A DNA stretch of 64,000 nt from Cotesia glomerata. Taxonomy: Eukaryota > Arthropoda > Insecta > Hymenoptera > Braconidae. The notes under the pieces were generated by a model. The model had not been told where the DNA came from. It was given only the letters and a program-made list of their open reading frames with translations, and did not search any database. The position numbers were made by a program, and so were the translations under genes. The stretch is from assembly GCF_020080835.1 (NCBI RefSeq), contig NC_058159.1, positions 16,121,101 through 16,185,100 of the forward strand, written 5' to 3'. Positions within the stretch are counted from its first letter, which is position 1. Every line of letters starts with the position of its first letter. Positions 42,591 through 56,043 of the stretch are shown here, in pieces.

Positions 42591-44847
42591 TGTCACGGGG
42601 CTCCGTCATTATCCGTTGAAGGTCCTCACCCTAGCCGCGGTTAGTTATCGACGGATCACTAGGCGCTGTGGTCTAGGATGCTCGCGCAGTAACAATAAAA
42701 ATTAACATAAGTTCCGGGGCCTAGAAAATAAGCGTTCCGCGGGTGGGGATAATTCCACACCAGGGGCAAGTGAAGTTGGCGCACCGAAAAGCGACATTGT
42801 GAAGCCGGAGCCCGAGACACCAGCACGAGATCTTGGAAAACAGGTAATTATTTATTTTCCTCTGAGTTTCTTGTGGAACCTTCAGAGCGATTAATTGAAC
42901 ATTTATAATTGATATTCATTGCTAGGCATTTAGCCAGCCGAAATATCCTCCAATAATTATTCTAACTATCCTGAATTTCCAGATTTAATTTACCGTTGAC
43001 TAAATCCCGAGCTACGACGCAATTAACCAGATCCGAGATACCTGATAGAGCTGTGTAATTTGACGGACAAAATTTGCCTAGACCGAAGGCCACAGAAACG
43101 ACAACGGAAGCCGAATTAAAAGAAAAGAAATCGCCAAAAATTTCTCAGGTACAGAAAATTTAACCTCGGTAAATTATTGCGTCGCTCCCGGAAATTCTAG
43201 GCACAGGCCAGGTTCCGTCTTCCAATCACCCTACTTGATTAATTAATTAATTATCCGAATTCAAATAAAATATCTAAATTATAAGTCGAAGTTAAAATTA
43301 GTTAAAATGAAATTTAAATAAATAGAAAATTTGACAAGTCGAAAAATTTCAAAATTAAAAATAAAAGAGGTTAAAATTAAAATTAATATTTCTATAAAAT
43401 TGGTCAAATAAGTTCAAGTTAAAATTTATAAAATCAGAAAGTTCAATATCGACAAATTTGAGTTAAATTGCGTCATTCATCTGAGCGAAATTCTGTCGAT
43501 TAAATTTATTATAAATTATAAATTAAAATAAAACTAAAGGGAATTAAAATTAGAGATTTATCCGAGTTAGATTAAAATTGATTAATAAAATCAACAATTA
43601 AAAATAAATTAAAATTTAAAATGAAAATTATTCATTAAAATTAACTTTGGGAAAATATCAAAAATTTTTAAATAAAATAAAATTCTTTAATTTAGAAAAT
43701 TACAATTGTCAAGCAGTAAATTAATTTATAAAAAAATTACAAGCGTAAAATTGTCAATAGATCAAAATTGTTCAAAAACTTCGATAAATAAAATTGTCAA
43801 ATTCCAGTATGATAAGTTTCAAAAATAATTAACATAAAAATTTAGCCTTGGAAAAATTTAGCCAAGTTGACGACTAAGTCTCAAATTCTTACTGGAATTC
43901 AAAATAGACATAAGCCGATTATTCAGGCAGTTTGAATTCGAGTAAATTTTAATTAATCTAAAATTTTGGTTGAATAAAACGTTGCTGTGATATTAATAAC
44001 TAAGCGACCAAAATTAAATAAAATTATTTATCGAAGTCAAGTTAGGGACCGGGAAAATTGATTCCCAGGAAGTTATGTTGAAAAAAGTATTTAAGAATTT
44101 TAAAAATGATTGTTAATTAGAGTCAAGAGTGTGTTTGGATGAAATTATTATATTGTGTGTGTGTGTGTGTGTGTGTGGAAAATTAAATTTACATTATATA
44201 CTCCTCGTTCACGGGCTGTCGAGGAGGTTAGTATTAGCAGGTTGTCGACTAGTGTCATGGTATCCTCCTCTGTCCTAGTCGACTTCAGGTTCCTTAGTCC
44301 CGTAGTGAGGGTCCGGGTGACAGCGAAAGGGCTAAGGACGGTTTGAACCTTGGGCAGGGGTCCGGGCGACCACCCAAGGTCAAATCTAGAGTCTTAGAGC
44401 GTGAGGGTCCTGTGGACAGCGCGACTTACGTAGAAACTGCGGTATAGACGCTCCATATGAGGGTACCGTCAGGAATAAGCAACTATGATAAAAACTATGA
44501 TATAGACGCTCCTTATGAGGGTATCGTAGGAATAAGAAACTATGATAGAAACTACAGTATAGACGCTCCTTCAGAGGGTACTGTTAGGATTAAGAAAATT
44601 TTTCGGGTATGTGAGTGTGTGTGAGAATTAAAATAGAATTTAATTATGTAAAATTAAGAAAATAAATTCATGATCAATGTCAAATCTACTTGTTATTATT
44701 TATGTCAAATTTTTATGATTTCTCTCGACCCTGTGATATCTCTCTTGCTTGGACCGGTTCTGGAAACCGTGATAAAAATTCCAGTGGCGCCCTTAATTAT
44801 TAAATTTAAATAAAGGGGTGACCAAGGGACGGTACTAACCCGTTACA
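42591..44847 (+). mobile_element. Solo LTR, gypsy-type family C
   Basis: Starts TGTCACGGGGCTCCGTC and ends CTAACCCGTTACA, flanked by AAAT (42587-42590 and 44848-44851), 2257 bp. It shares the layout of LTR A: GTTATCGACGGATCAC, donor AACAG|GTAATTATT (42844), acceptor ATTTCCAG (to 42982), donor CTCAG|GTACAG (43149), CATGGTATCCTCCTCTG (about 44257), a three-unit hairpin array and a CCAGTGGCGCC block near the end. Sits inside the left inverted repeat of element Z. Confidence 0.9.
44439..44584 (+). other. Hairpin array in LTR C (three units)
   Basis: Stems: GCGGTA (44439-44444) with TACCGT (44464-44469). CTATGATA (44495-44502) with TATCGTAG (44522-44529), one G-U pair. ACAGTA (44554-44559) with TACTGT (44579-44584). 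Loops read TAGACGCTCCATATGAGGG, TAGACGCTCCTTATGAGGG and TAGACGCTCCTTCAGAGGG. Loop sequence is kept while stems change on both sides. Confidence 0.75.
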
Positions 44848-44930
44848 AAATAAAAATTAAATTTGCTCTGTAGTTAATTATAAAAACTTACCAGAATTAT
44901 TACGGCCCTGTACCACGCAGGGCGTGCATC

Positions 44931-45272
44931 ACATTAATATGTACTAACACTACTACATATGTTTTCCCCTCTACAAATCATACAGCTGACTGAAAGTTGC
45001 AATAGCGTAATGCGTGCAACTGCGATAGACAATTAACCTACAACTTACTCGTATTTTTTTAACTCGAAATGTCTAATTTAAATTATTTAATAGAATGTTG
45101 GAAATGCTTCTCAAACATTTTCTCGAAAATTTTTATTAAAAAACTGGTTTCAGATGCATGTTAGTCAAATTTAATAAGATTTTTATGCACATATGAATGA
45201 ATATTTTTTTATTGAAAAATTACAAAATTTATACACAAATAATTAAACTAAATTATCATATTTATAATTCTT
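44931..45272. other. Element Z 3' non-coding region
   Basis: Between the inner end of the left inverted repeat and the end of the Z gene. No coding sequence seen. Confidence 0.4.
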
Positions 45273-48200
45273 TCAGAAATGATGAAAATGTTGATGTAAA
45301 TAAATCATATCGTAATTGATCAATGGAAGCTGCCTTTGTGGATTTATTTTGTTTATATAAACTAAAAATAAATTGTTCAGCTGCTCCATAGATTGTGTTG
45401 CAGTAGTGCTATGAGCGTAATCAAAGCATTGGCATGCATCCTGTAAAGCTTCCTCCTTTTGTAATAAATTCAAGATAGATTTCTTGCCTTTTCTGAATAT
45501 AGCACTTGTCGTATCACACCCTTCGAACGCATGAGCAAATAATATAAATGATTTCATTTTAATATGAGCAGCGGTTGAGTAAAATGTGTACGGTTTCTTG
45601 CCACTAGAAACTTTACAAAAATCTAAATTTGAATATTCTGGAGTAAGAGCAATCATTATCACAAATAAATCAGTATCATTTTCAATGACAATCACTGGAT
45701 TATTAGTTCTTTCTTTTATTTGTATTGCTGTTTTAACAATGAGTACGTCAGCATTTTCACGAGCGATTTAAACATTTATATTATTAGATTTTAAAGAAGA
45801 TGTTAAAAAATCTACAAATTTCTTTTTGTTAGCAATATTAGATAAAAATTTAACTTTAGTCAAATGATTTAACATCTCAGGAATAAAGTCCAAATCAGCA
45901 GCCATATTTTTTTCTTTTCGTCGAAATCTTTCATATGATTTTACACCGATATTGTCCTTATCGTAGCCATAAAAAAAAATGAAGGCATTTGTTCTAAAGT
46001 GACTTTTTATGTATCTCAAATATATATCAGAAATTTGCATGTACTTATAACCATGAGGCCACGAAACTTGGTGCCAAGTAACCAACCTCCATCGATGACA
46101 GGAATATGATAATTCATGAATTTAATAGAATTTTGTATGTTTATGTTCTTGTAAACTTGGTATAACTCACTTTTTGGTGTTTTTCTCAGAAAGCCATGTT
46201 TATCAAACAAACTCAAAGGATATGGTGATAGATCATACCGTAATGCAGTACATGTGAGGTCTCTATTACCCCGAGTTACGATAGATATTTTTTGAAATAA
46301 TAGAGAGACGTCCACAGCAACATATTGTTAATTACCAATATGCACTTTACTTTTAGCAGCACCTAAATTTTTTACCTTATTAACATTAGATAAAGAAATA
46401 TTATCTCCATTCTTTTCCTCCATAGATGCTATCCATTTTAAACCTTTTTCTACGGCTAAATGACAGTCTATATTTTCTTCACCAACAATTCCAGTTGATA
46501 ATGAAACAAGTGATGATCTATCTTTAAATGGAGCATGTTCATTAAACCGAAAAACGAATCTATCAATATCTTCATTATCTTGATTCATACGACTTTTGCA
46601 TGAGTCAATATGTTGTTCACTTGTGTAGGACGATAAATCACAGGACTCTTCTAAACAATTTATTATATTAAATGCTGTTGGCATTGAAAGAAAATGTCTA
46701 GTTACAACACTTGGTGTAACACCTCGACCATGTTTCAAATCAGTTCCGAAAAAGCGATTCAGAGTTTGTTCGATTGTCATATCACTCTATATACCAGACC
46801 AAGCTTTATCAGTCCTACGAATTGTGAAAAAACCTTCCGATGTAAACTTATAATATTCTTTACCATCCATTTGTGACTCTAACTGAACCATGACTTGTAA
46901 ATAAACTTGTGCACTTTTAGCATACGCAAAGTGACCTGATGCATGAAAATATGGCAACATATCGCAAACAGCTTGTAAATGCAATTTCCAATCGCCTAAT
47001 CGCTCAGCTTCAATAAATTGCAGTGCAATGATTACAGACTTCATATATTGAATCCATAGTTTAGCAGTAGGCCCGATTGTTTCCAGTACATTCAACTTTT
47101 CAATAAATTTATTCATCATATCATTAATAGTGCGATCAGAATTGTAGTGACTCATGAACAGAGGCTTAGAATCCCAGTCTTTAAAAAAATTTATAAAAAA
47201 TTGTTCAAAGCCTTTGTTTAAACTTATACTATTACAAATCGTAATACCCAGAGCAGTAAATGTTAGAATGTGCGCACGTATTGCTCTTGAATAAGCATGG
47301 CCAGACATCATTTTTTTCACAGATTCACCAGCATAAACTACGCCCCACAAATCTTCTAGACCACTTCCGTCCATGATGTACCCAATCGCCCCCAAATACG
47401 ACATCAGCATATGAAAGCCACCTAACCGTACAACGACATTTGGCAATGTAGTTGAGTTTGCAACAATACTTTGCGATTTCCAGTAGAGTGGTTAATCAAA
47501 TGTTACAAAACAAGTTTTTTTATTTCTTCGATTAGATTCTTCGCGGGAATCGTGTAAAGCGGTGTTACGAGTAGTTAACTTTGAAGAAGGCTCATTGATG
47601 AATGGCAGACATAAGATGCTGGAAACGAAATATTCTGAATCACAACAGACAACTTCCATAAAGCCTCTCCATCATGGTAAATTAGGAATCTCAAATTTTT
47701 TTGCGCACAAATAAGTAGCATAAGATTGTGATAGTTGTGGTTGAGAACCAAGTTGTAATTTATTGACATTAACAAAAACTACCGTGTCTAACGCTGTGGA
47801 ATTAAAAGCTCCATAAGGTATTATTGGTATCGTTTTCTCTGATGCTAATTCAGACGCAGTGGGCATTTTTTTCAATTTCTTGGAACCACCTTCATATGAA
47901 ATTCCAGACTTAGGAGTATAACATGCAATGCCTCCTAGACAATGGAAAGTTCTTTTACCGTCTAATGTGCTTGTATTATGGTCTGTATTATCATACACGA
48001 AATGTACAAAAGTTTCTTCGGTGATTCAAAACTCTGGAGGATCTTTCATCGTTGAAGCTTCATGCAATTGAATACTGTGATAAGAAGCACTGATTCCTAA
48101 TTTAGATAAAACATCAATTACTAGTCGTGAACCAGTTTTTCTGTAAATATAAGTGCCAAGAGCTAATTGTAAAGTAAAAATGAAACTGTTTGGTCGGAGT

Positions 48201-50301
48201 ATTGACACAATTGAATGAGCAATGTTATCACGTTTAATGCAATTTTCTTTGTCATTGTCAGTAGATAGTAAATCACCAAGAAAATATGTTAGGAGTGGAG
48301 GGATATCCTGAATAACACTATTAAGAAAGCTGCTGCTTGCAGGGTAACGATATTTCTCATATCGAAAATCCTTTATTTCAACTTTAAGGATTTCTGATGC
48401 GACAGTCAAAATTGTTTTTTTTTTTTGTAGTTCATCAAAGTTATCATTAGCACAAAACCAATCACTACACACACCAGCAATATTAAAAGATTTATAGTAA
48501 ACAACAGGTTCTCTACCCTGACTCCGGGTAACCATTATTTCAGAACCATACTTTTGCTCTAGTTTTTTAAATAACTTATCCGGATTTATTAAATTATCAT
48601 CCATGATTTTGCGCAAATCGGATAATTTAAATCTAAAATTATTACTTTTTTGAATATGGTCACAAACTTCTTGGAATGCAGCGTCTTTGTGAATATTTGA
48701 TAATGTTCTTGATTCTTTAGGCGAAGGATTCATAAAAGAATCATAGCACTTTTTGTGATATCTGGCTTCAACTGCAACTAAATCAGTAGCACGTAATCTT
48801 TCTTTCAATAAAAACGTCGTATTATCAAAGTCCCGATTAGCGATTTCAAGGATTCTATCAGAAAAATAGCTATTTTTAATAACATGTCTTATTTTATGAG
48901 CTCTATCCCAATTTTTGCCACAAAATATACAAAGATTTTTATAATCGAAATTTAAACTTGATGATGTCGTCGAGTTTATATCTGAAGAAGATACTGGTAC
49001 TGGTATCGCTACTGGTACTGGTATCGTTGATGACGATGATGGTAGTACGTTGAGTTCACGAGGTTTCTCCAGTTTTGGTTTTTTTCGAGGTGTGCCAGAC
49101 ATTGATCTCAAACGAGAATATGATTTGTAACGGAGTGATCGTTACCCGTTAAAAGCTCTTTTATCCGCACTCATTAAGTTATCGACGGATCACAGAGCGC
49201 TGTGATCTGAAGCCCTCGTAGTCATAGTTTGAGACTTGTAAGTGAGTCCCCAAGGTGGAGGTGTCGTGGTAGTGAGAGTGGGGAGAGCAGAGAAAGAAAG
49301 AAACGCACCGACAAAATTCGGAAGATTCATTGTGACCGAACAGTCAAGCCAAGTAGACACGCAAAAGTAATAAACAGCTATCCCAGGTAATTATTTTACT
49401 TCGCTCGACTCTTGTGGAACGAAGCGATAAAACTTTATTAATTATTGCTTGCTAGGCCTTTCTGTCAGCTTGCAGTAGTTAATTTAATTTGTAATAAGTA
49501 CTAATAAAATTTGTAATAAGTATTAAGAATATTATCTAGGATATTCTTTAGAAAGTCTATAAGAATTTAGTCACTATAATTTACTTAAAATATTATTTGG
49601 AATTTATTTATTTAGAATTTATTTATCAGAAATATTTAGAATGTTATTCAGAAAATGATTAAGAATTTATTTGAAATAATATTTAGAATAAATTTAAGAA
49701 TAATCAAGACAAGTCCAGAAGCAAAATCAGAATAAAATTAAGAATGAATTTAAAAACAAGTCAGAAATGAAAGTACTAAATATTTAATTAATGAAACCAG
49801 GAATTATTTCAGTTCATTAATTTACTACGTAGGCAGAGTTTGGATTGACTTTAATAGGAATACTTTCGGTTGGTCAATTCATGACTTCGGTACCATGTAA
49901 AACAAATTGTCTTTGGTAATTGAGTTAAGTGAATTTATTTAATTAATTGCATAAAGTAAAACCAATAAAACGTTTTAGAGAAGTTGTAGTAAAATCATTT
50001 GAAGTTGAATTAATTTAAATCAGTAAAATAAATTATAATAAAAATTCAATTGTTTAAAATAAAATTTGTTTGTAATAAAATTAGAATCAGTCAAAATCAT
50101 TAAAATTGTTAATGTAAATTATTTAATTGAAAGTAGAGAATAAAACTTTTAAAAATTCGTCAAAGAAAAAATTACACCAAAAACTTGCGACAGAGACGCA
50201 AGACCGAGCGAGAACGTCAGCCATCTTGTCCCGCGCGAAGCGCTGAGTAGAGGACACTCAAGGTCGAGACTAAAATCTTACAGTGTTGCTAGGCAGAATA
50301 T

Positions 50302-51655
50302 TGTTACGTCCGAAGAATTTCTTAAAATTTTTAAAAAAACTTTAGAAAATAATTTTATGTTTTTCTTATTTCTAAAATCTTCGGTGACCATAAAATTTAA
50401 TTTTTTTTTTTCTTTAATTTAAAAGTTCCAAGTATACATTAGACAAATATTAAATAGAAATCTAAAGTAAATACTTAATGCACTTTTAATGTACTTCGTC
50501 TGGGAACCTTTTGAAAAGAATTTTTTTTAGCCTCTTAAAAAAATAAAAATTCAATAATAAGTAAAGGCCCAAGATGAAATCCAGAGCTTTATTTAAAACA
50601 GGATCATAAGTCTCAGGCCAAAGGGACAGAATATTTCCTCGAAATAACTAAAATAAAATTCTATAGTAAATTTTAATTTCTAAAATAATTAAAAATAAAA
50701 TTCCATAGTAAATTTCTAAAAAAGATGATTGACACCTTAAAATTTAAATTTCACAATCGTTAATAACTGATATTAAAATGTGAAATGAAATGAGGGAATT
50801 AAGTAAAGTCAAAAGTTACACTGATCACAAAAATTAATAAATTTTTGTTTAACTAAAAATATAATTAATTTTAAGATTTTATAGTTTTCATAATTTAAAA
50901 TAGAATAATTTCAACGTAAGATTTAAAAATTAATAAATAAGTATGTACATGTCGGTATGTGTGTGGGTGCGCACACACACAGGCTTGCATTAGGGCGTGT
51001 CCTATTTGCTTTCCCAAAGGAAATGGGACTAGAGTCCGGAAAAATATATCCTCATTGGATAGAAGTTTCCCCCGGAAAATATACAATCTGGGTCTGACTT
51101 TAAAACTATAAAAGGGCACGTTTCCCTCAAAAAGGGGCCATTAATAATATATTTTTTTTTCGAGTTCTGAGTGACCAGCTCGGTCATCCAGTTTAGTCAT
51201 TATGTAGAATTTCTAACGAAGCGTGGCTACCCCGCTCGTACTATGTCTACTAAAATATTCGAACTTCTAGTGAGTGGTTCGATTTATACTATATTCAATT
51301 TTGTCTAAAAAGCGTGGTCCTACCGCTTATATCTAAAATTCTATAACAACGTGGTCATTCCGTTTGTGTATTTTCAAAAATTTAATAAGTGATTAGTGAG
51401 AACTCAGAGGTACTGTACTATTTGTAACCATTTATAAACCGTTCATTGTTTTCTATCTCAATTTAATCAATTCATTTTTGTATTGTATACTTTCAATTTC
51501 ATTAATTTGTGTTCAATATATTTTATAATTAAGAATTCGAATCGTATCATTTATATTAACCTTTCCAGACAAACTTAAATTAAGATCCCGGTCTATAGGT
51601 CGAAAGACTTGGGCTGAAATAAAATTAATTAATTAAGTCCGATCTGGACATAACA
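50302..51655 (+). mobile_element. Solo LTR, family E (copy E3)
   Basis: Starts TGTTACGTCCGA and ends TCTGGACATAACA, flanked by ATAT (50298-50301 and 51656-51659), 1354 bp. It interrupts LTR A3 between GCTAGGCAGAATAT and AATCATCAG. It has a TATA box CTATAAAAG (51107-51115), followed about 25-30 bp later by the likely transcript start. Ends match E1; the body is diverged. Confidence 0.88.
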
Positions 51656-52439
51656 ATATAATCATCAGTTAAAATAGAATTAAATAAAATAAATGCTAAG
51701 TTTTACAAGCAAACACAATAGAAAGAAAAAGGAAATAATTTAGGTAAAATAGAACTCGGTCATTCGAGGACAAGTAAAATAGTTTAGTCAAATCAAATCA
51801 AATAAAATCAATTGATAAATTTTTAGTTCATAAAAATTAAGTTCTTAATTAAATAAAATTAACTCATAAATTCTGGGAAAATAATTCGGACTAAATTAAC
51901 AACGACCTAATAAAATATTTAATAAATTCTGGTAAAATAAATTAAGTAAATTTAATGTTAAAACTTGGAAAAATTAATTGGTAAAATCTCGGAAGTAACC
52001 AAACATTGTTGGCAGATTATGAAGACCTCTGTTCATAGATTTTAATCTATTAATTCAAGATACGAAGACCTCTTGTAATTAAATATTTATTGTTGTATTA
52101 TTAAGACCACGGCAATAAATTAGTTAATGATTTTAATTTGGAATTTGGATTAGGAATTTTATAAATAAGTTAGGAACTCGGAATTAATAAATTAATGAAT
52201 GGACTAAATGGATCTAGGCATTAAATCGGATTTAATATAATTTTGAGAAATTAATTTTTGTAAAATTGGGAAATAAATTTATAAAATTTAATCTGTAAAA
52301 TCCGGGGAAATATTTAGTGTGTTTGGAAATTTAAATAATAGTGTGGGTGGGTAGTATTAAGTATTCAGTAATATTAAGTATTGTAGTATTGCCTAGGGAT
52401 TCATGGTATCCTCCTCTGATTCCAGGGTACACTTAGAGT

Positions 52440-52735
52440 CCTTTGCATAGACGCCCAGGTGGGGGTGCAATAGGCGTAAGTTGGAAAATAAATATTGTGG
52501 ATGTGTGTGGAAAAATATTATTTCAGTGTAGCCTAGGGATTCATGGTATCCTCCTCTGCTTTCTGGGCGTACTTAGAAGCCGTTGTATAGACGCCGGATT
52601 TGGGGTACAACGGTAGTAAGTTAGAAACCGTGGTATAGACGCTCCATATGAGGGTACTGTCGGAAATAGAAACTATGATAGAAACCGCGATATAGACGCT
52701 CCATAAGAGGGTATCGTCGGGAATAATCCTATTTG
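52440..52735 (+). other. Hairpin array in LTR A3
   Basis: Units from about 52440 include CCGTTGTA with TACAACGG (perfect, near 52579-52612), GTGGTA with TACTGT (with G-U pairs) and CGATA with TATCG (perfect, near 52690-52722). The last replaces the GTGATA/TATCGT pairing of LTR A unit 3, a compensating change. Confidence 0.65.
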
Positions 52736-53142
52736 ATTATTTTGTAAGGGGTTTTATTGTATATTAAGGGTTGGTTAAATAAAATAAATTGTAAAAATGA
52801 ATTGCTCTTAATAATTTCTGTATCCTTCCTAATGATCTCTCACGACCCTGAGTCTTCAATCCATGTTCTGGTCCAGTTTCTAGATACTGTGCGAAAAATT
52901 CAGTGGCGCCCTAAATAAATTTAGGGGCGACCAAGAGAGTGGTGGATCCCCGTTTCAGATTTAACATAATTTTTATGGTTATCGTATGAAATTTTTCCAT
53001 CCCACAATTTCCATTTATCATCTAGTCTAATTTTACTGTTATTAATTAAATTTGCCAATCCTTTAGCCTGAACAGTTCGTATTGGAGTTTCATTGTGCAG
53101 AAGTTGTCCACAAATTATACATGACACCGTCATATTATCCAT

Positions 53143-53821
53143 TTTTAATAAAGAACTGAAAAAAAAAGTTTATGCTTATCAAAATAATATTATGTTTACT
53201 TAATCTAAGTACTTATTATTACTACTACTAAAAAAAATTAAACATGTTTTATTTATTTGACAGCAAAAAAAAAATTCTGTGTTACAGCTTTAAGGTCATA
53301 AAAATTTTTAAAAAAGTGAGATTAATTTTTAAAAAAGACTATTATAATATTAATGAAGAATTTTATATGGAGAAAATTATCCATTTTTGCTAAATGTTGT
53401 AATAAAATGGAACTGAATTATTTGTTTATTTTTGCTACTTGATATTAAACATAATTATTAATTGGAAGGCGTATACTTATGATATTTATTATTAAATGTT
53501 TATGTTAATTATTTAAATTAAAATGATTTCACTTCAATTAATAACCGATAATTAACTAATTATAAATCGTAACTTTTTGATTACCCCGTTTTGAGTATCT
53601 TGAAATTTACTAAATATAGGTTAGAAGTTGAATACAACAGAATTAAATTTTTTTTTCCAATATTTTAATTTAACACACACTCTAAACTTAAATAAATAAA
53701 CTGTGCAATTATTACTTACTTAAAATCTGTTAAACGTCACTTTTATATTTTTATATTTCACTCAAAAAAATCAAAAATAAACGTGTTTCGAAGTTTATAA
53801 ACATGTGCTCTCAATATTATG
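53143..53821. other. Element Z 5' non-coding region
   Basis: AT-rich sequence upstream of the Z protein ATG (minus strand), up to the pogo insertion. Nothing recognised. Confidence 0.4.
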
Positions 53822-56043
53822 TAGGGGAGTGTGGGGTCACCCCGGTCACCTAAGAAATGAATTTAAAAAAATATTAAAATTATCATTTTGGAATAATAAA
53901 AAAGACTTTATTTAATTCTTTGACATCTGAAGAACTAAATGCAATGACTAAAAGATATAAGTATGAAGATAAATAAAAATATTTGAGGAATTATAGAAAT
54001 AATGCGTTTGACCGGGGCGACCCAACGTGTTGGGTCACCCCGGTCATTAGGCAGGTCGCTCCGGTCAGTATTAATTTTACTTTAAAAATTAGAAATTCCG
54101 AATTATATTGTTAAAATTCCATAAAAATTAAAAATTAATTTTTTTATTGAAACTTTAGCAGTAAATAATATTAAATATTGGTAATTTTGAACATTTAAAC
54201 TTTCTGTTTTTTAACTAATTTACGTTTTTTAGGCAATATTTCAGATTTATCCGTCGCATCAGTGGAAGTTTTTCGTTTCCTTGAATTCTTTTTAGGTTCT
54301 TCTGCTGACTTACTTGTTTGGAGTTCTTCATTAACATTATCGGACAATTTAACTTTTTTTCTACCTTTAACTGGCTTCTCTTGTGATTTTTTCTTATCCT
54401 CCATTTTATTTTTTTTATCTTCTAATTGCTTTTTCATCGGAGAATCAGTCAAAATAATTGATTTTTGTTTTCTTCTATTAGATTTTTTTGGGATTGGTGG
54501 TGTTTGGGCTCTATTTTTATCACTTTCACAATTTGAAACATCTATTAATAATTTTTTATCAGATTCAACGGTTTTTTTGTTAGTATTCGTAGTTAACTCA
54601 AGCGATGTTAAATTTTCATCAGTGGATTCTGAGGAGATTGGGACCAGTTCAACCGGAGTAGAAAAATCAAGAATATCTCCTCCAATCGCATAGGAACTAA
54701 AAGGTTCGTTTGTAAAGTTATTGTTCTCTTCAGGTGGCAATATTAAAATAGGAATGTCTGCAATATCAATAGTTTCTACATCACTGGCTTGTAAATTTTG
54801 TGTTGCATTATTGTTAGGAGTTGAAGTATGCATTAATAAATTTATCGGTAGCATGTTGTTAGCTTCTTTTAAAATTTTGGAAACTTGGAATTCGTCTTTC
54901 GAAAATTTGTTTCTATTTAAAGGATAAATTCCTGTTGATCCAAACCCACTTACGCCCTTTTCAATATTGGCTACTGAATTAAAAGCTTTACTAACAATTT
55001 CAGCTAAATCAGAATGTTTGATTTGTCTGAGAGCTTGCTGTTTCATAAATGAATCACATTCTTTGCGATAAGCTTTTTTGAAAGGTCCAAAAAAACTCAC
55101 ATCAAGTGGCTGAAGACGATGGGATGAATGAGGTGGAAGTGTAACAACATTGATACCGTGTTCTCGACAAAAATTAAAAGCATCTATTGAAATGTGACTA
55201 GTGTGATTGTCTAATATCAGTAGGGTAGGATCTTCTTTAGAAGATTTGACGTGGTTTTGAAAATGTTGTAACCATACGTAGAACAGTTCACTGTTTGACC
55301 AACCATTGGGAGAACAATGATAAATTGAACCGCTTGGGCCATTTTTGGATAACTCTGGTGACATTCTTTTACGAGGATAAATGAACATAGGTGGTACATA
55401 ATTACCTGAAGCACTCATAGCACAAATAATAGTAACATTTTTACCTCGTTCTCCACTGGTTATTGCACCAATACGTTTCTGGCCTGTTTCAGCAACTACT
55501 TTTTCAGGTTGTTAAACATTAGATATTCCTGATTCATCCATATTCCCTACATTTTTTGCTGGGATATTTTTTTCTTTTTGAACTACTTCGATATTATTAT
55601 AAAATAGATTGACATCATCTTCATTAAAAGCTAGAACGCGGTTCAGACTGGTAGCTTCGGGCTTACGAATAGAAATTTTATTTTTTTTAATGAATCGATA
55701 AAACCATTCTTTGCCTGCACACTTATTTTCCCTGTTAAATTTGTGGGGAATGTTGTTTTTTTCAGCATACTCGTAAGCAATACGTCGTACTTCTAATGGT
55801 GTAAGTCCATAATGTAACTTTGCCATCTTTTTTAATTTTTCTGCCATATCTTTTTCTTGGTCAGCTGTGAAAACTGTTTTGCCTCCAATATTTGGTTCTG
55901 ACAGAGAAGATTTTTTCAAACGCTCTTGTAACGTGCTAAACGGGATGCTGTATGATTCTGAGGCTTTTCGGATTGGCATACCATTTTTTATAGCCTCTAT
56001 AGCGGTACGAAGAGTTTCAGGAGTCCAATTTCCTCTTTCAGTT

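Larger units (their letters stand above)
49126..52957 (+). mobile_element. Solo LTR of element A family (copy A3), interrupted by LTR E3
   Basis: Starts TGTAACGGAGTGATCG and ends TGGATCCCCGTTTCA, with GATT at 49122-49125 and 52958-52961. Without E3 it is about 2.47 kb. It carries the GTTATCGACGGATCAC block, donor CCCAG|GTAATTATT (49387), two copies of the CCTAGGGATTCATGGTATCC unit (52391 and 52531) and hairpins at 52440-52730. The leader exon between acceptor and second donor seen in LTR A is missing here. Inserted in the element Z gene. Confidence 0.92.
45273..53142 (-). pseudogene. Element Z protein with zinc-binding and PIN/XPG-like nuclease motifs, split and broken
   Basis: ATG at 53142 (MDNMTVSCIICGQLL). 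The frame continues to 52962, is cut by LTR A3 within the triplet after VKS, and resumes in phase at 49125. Length is about 1200 codons. Blocks in order: CIICG; CIFCGKNWDRAHK and YHKKCYD (possible zinc sites); a long helical region; YDNTDHNTSTLDG near 47990; RLGGFHMLMSYLG near 47430; SDMTIEQTLNRFFG near 46780; ENADVLIVKTA, ENDTDLFVIMIAL and AHAFEGCDTTSAIF near 45760-45500. The last group resembles acidic active-site motifs of PIN/FEN-type nucleases. Stops: near 48027, 47673, 47493, 46788, 46329 and 45769; one frameshift near 46070. It belongs to an uncharacterised transposon protein family seen in arthropods and cnidarians. Its mechanism is unknown to me. Confidence 0.75.

Noticed and set aside
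54262..54693. Plus-strand Phe/Leu-rich frame opposite the pogo transposase tail
   Set aside because: It is the antisense of the Lys/Ser-rich C-terminus; hydrophobic residues come from complementing AAA/TCT codons.
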